The notes under the pieces: generated by a model
The model's input: the letters and a program-made list of their open reading frames with translations, nothing else
Databases searched by the model: none
Told to the model about the DNA's origin: nothing
Program-made: the position numbers and the translations under genes
Part shown: piece after piece, positions 62,588 to 64,000 of the stretch
Numbering within the stretch: position 1 is the stretch's first letter
Layout: each line of letters begins with the position of its first letter
Source of the DNA: Mucilaginibacter gotjawali
GTDB lineage: Bacteria > Bacteroidota > Bacteroidia > Sphingobacteriales > Sphingobacteriaceae
Length of the DNA stretch: 64,000 nt
NCBI RefSeq assembly: GCF_002355435.1
Contig: NZ_AP017313.1
Coordinates: 806,001 to 870,000, forward strand
Reading direction: 5' to 3'

Positions 62588-64000
62588 TTATTTTAACACC
62601 CACATTGTGCCGTTTATGTCGTCGTTTCCTCCGTATTGGCTGGCTAAAGCAGCATTGTAGTTTGCGGTATTAGCCGATTGTTCAGACGAAGGGTATTGGA
62701 AACGCAAGGCAATCCGCTGTCCGTTACCGGTACCCGGTCCTGTTGTAAACGCTGGTACACCAGTTCTGCGGAACTGAAAATAGGCTTCCAAACCTGAGTG
62801 GCGGAATAACGCCAGGTATTTTTGCTGCAGGATTTGGGTTAAGCCGGTTGTGCTGCCAGCATATTTTACCGCCGGTTGCCCATAATAAGTGTTCCAGTTG
62901 GTGTTGATTAAATAAGTATCATAATTTGATATACTGGCAACACCTGTTGAACCCGGCTTGTAAAAATAGGCGGTAAATGAGCCTGTTGCCGGGATACTGT
63001 AAGATGCCATAGAGGCCTGTATGCCAGCGATATAATAGGATTCGGCATTCCCGGTGGCCCAGCCGCGGTTGATCCCTTCGGCGATGTTGAACATCAATTC
63101 AGGGTACCCGATCTGTACGCTTGGCTCGCCGGTATAGGTTGAGTAATAGCGGTGGCGGTTAAGGAATGAATAATCCTGTGCGTTTGCGTTGGCATACATG
63201 ATACCAAGGTCAAGGCCCGGATCCGCTCCAACAAAGGACGCAAAATCGGTTGGGCTCTGGTGAAGATCATCTACCAAATGACGCGCAGGTTCAGCAACAG
63301 CATAAACCCTTGGATCCTGGAAGGTGGTCAGCAATTTGATATAGGTTTGCGACGAGTTTTGCCTGGAACCATTTTGCCCGAAATTATCAGGCGTTTGCGG
63401 ATAATAGTTATTCGGCCCAACAAAAATGAATTGCAGGTTATCAGATGAACTTGCCATTAATGGATATTTTGCCGGATTGCTAACGATGCCTGCAAATTGT
63501 GCCGGGACATTTAAGTCGGCATCGGCAGCTTGTTTGCTCAATTCCAGCAATAAACGGATATGGAAAGCATTAACCGCCTTTTGCCATTGAGACAGACTGC
63601 CACTGTAGAAGAAATCGCCGGCTAATGAACTGTTTCCGGAAGCGATCAGGGCGGTCATATCCGAGTTTGCACTTTCCAGCCAGGCTAATGACTGGATCAT
63701 TACTGCTTTTTGTGTGTCATATTTTGGAGAAAGGTTACTCAAACCCTGTAAAGCCTGGGTCATCGGGATATCACCCTCCTCGAGACTCATTTTACTAAAG
63801 AAGTAGGCTCTGAAAAATTTACCGATAGCGCTGTAAGGGTTTACGGCCGGCGAACCTGCTTTTTCTGCTTGCTGCTCCATTAATATCACATTTTTAAGCG
63901 TGGTATAATAATTGTCGCCCGAGCCAAAATTATACTGATTGTTGCCATAATAGTTATAGTTATAGATATAATACTGGTCGTAAATTTCCGGCGAGTTATC
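62588..64000 (-). CDS. SusD/RagB-family lipoprotein, 5' partial
   Basis: The frame is open to the window end (YDQYYIYNYNYYGNNQY is visible upstream of the first internal start), so at least 470 residues are present and the signal peptide lies outside. SusD-like features: a helical TPR-like start (YSAIGKFFRAYFFSKMSLEEGDIPM), WQKAVNAFHIRLLLELSKQA near the middle, YPELMFNIAEGINRGWATGNAESYYIAGIQASM, and YLALFRHSGLEAYFQFRRTGVP near the end. It binds glycans or other ligands at the cell surface and caps a SusC transporter expected upstream outside the window. The sub-type (SusD-like_2) often occurs with phosphatase genes, which fits its neighbours. Confidence 0.92.
   Translation of the reverse strand, partial: DNSPEIYDQYYIYNYNYYGNNQYNFGSGDNYYTTLKNVILMEQQAEKAGSPAVNPYSAIGKFFRAYFFSKMSLEEGDIPMTQALQGLSNLSPKYDTQKAVMIQSLAWLESANSDMTALIASGNSSLAGDFFYSGSLSQWQKAVNAFHIRLLLELSKQAADADLNVPAQFAGIVSNPAKYPLMASSSDNLQFIFVGPNNYYPQTPDNFGQNGSRQNSSQTYIKLLTTFQDPRVYAVAEPARHLVDDLHQSPTDFASFVGADPGLDLGIMYANANAQDYSFLNRHRYYSTYTGEPSVQIGYPELMFNIAEGINRGWATGNAESYYIAGIQASMASYSIPATGSFTAYFYKPGSTGVASISNYDTYLINTNWNTYYGQPAVKYAGSTTGLTQILQQKYLALFRHSGLEAYFQFRRTGVPAFTTGPGTGNGQRIALRFQYPSSEQSANTANYNAALASQYGGNDDINGTMWVLK

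Overview
The window looks like a chromosomal segment of a Bacteroidota bacterium, most likely a Sphingobacteriaceae member close to Mucilaginibacter. This is inferred from SusD, carboxypeptidase-regulatory/TonB-plug and LytTR genes, TAnnTTTG-type promoters without clear Shine-Dalgarno sequences, mid-40s GC, and many Sphingobacteria-type short intergenic palindromes. I saw no tRNA, rRNA or CRISPR array.

Layout. 1-8114: three tandem paralogues with macroglobulin-like domains and a TonB plug but no barrel; the first is cut by the window edge. 8245-17989: a GT39-type glycosyltransferase, DUF2911, a DUF3810 metallopeptidase-like protein whose 3' end was duplicated around a 1-kb insert, an Ntn-hydrolase acylase and small secreted proteins. 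18110-21601: a TfoX-like protein ending in a heptanucleotide tandem repeat, a membrane protein, an ECF sigma operon and thioredoxin. 21602-24532: a repeat hot spot, an acyltransferase-like membrane protein and an unrecognised two-gene cassette with a leaderless promoter. 24534-27080: a three-gene operon of exported hydrolases. 27331-29496: a zeta-toxin-like pair broken by a frameshift and by an IS481 element. 29630-36636: serpin, DinB-like, SHOCT, NagB, a GH3 beta-glucosidase, an alpha/beta hydrolase and a small membrane protein. 37071-40480: an orphan PstS, an IS4-family element inserted in a dispersed repeat, and a gene-free palindrome-rich stretch. 40481-45955: a fucoside/L-fucose catabolic operon. 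46309-57567: an outer-membrane beta-barrel protein and, divergent from it, a LytS/LytTR two-component pair followed by a complete RND tripartite pump. 57663-64000: small proteins, a UBP-type zinc finger, then a minus-strand phosphate-scavenging-like group (SusD, YncE-phosphoesterase, GDPD).

How genes work together. The fucose block encodes release of L-fucose (GH29), anomer exchange (mutarotase) and a likely non-phosphorylative route (sugar-acid dehydratase, SDR, FAH-type hydrolase). The RND block encodes its own sensor kinase and regulator upstream of adaptor, pump and outer-membrane channel. The terminal block pairs outer-membrane uptake with phosphoester hydrolysis.

The most unusual signals are: (1) the DUF3810 gene with a 131-bp direct repeat flanking a segment that supplies a new in-frame tail and displaces the old one; (2) a zeta-type toxin whose exact pre-insertion sequence can be rebuilt from a 7-bp target duplication; (3) two copies of a conserved terminator-ended element that may be a small RNA family; (4) a perfect CRP-consensus palindrome; (5) a two-module dispersed intergenic repeat family present in at least seven places.
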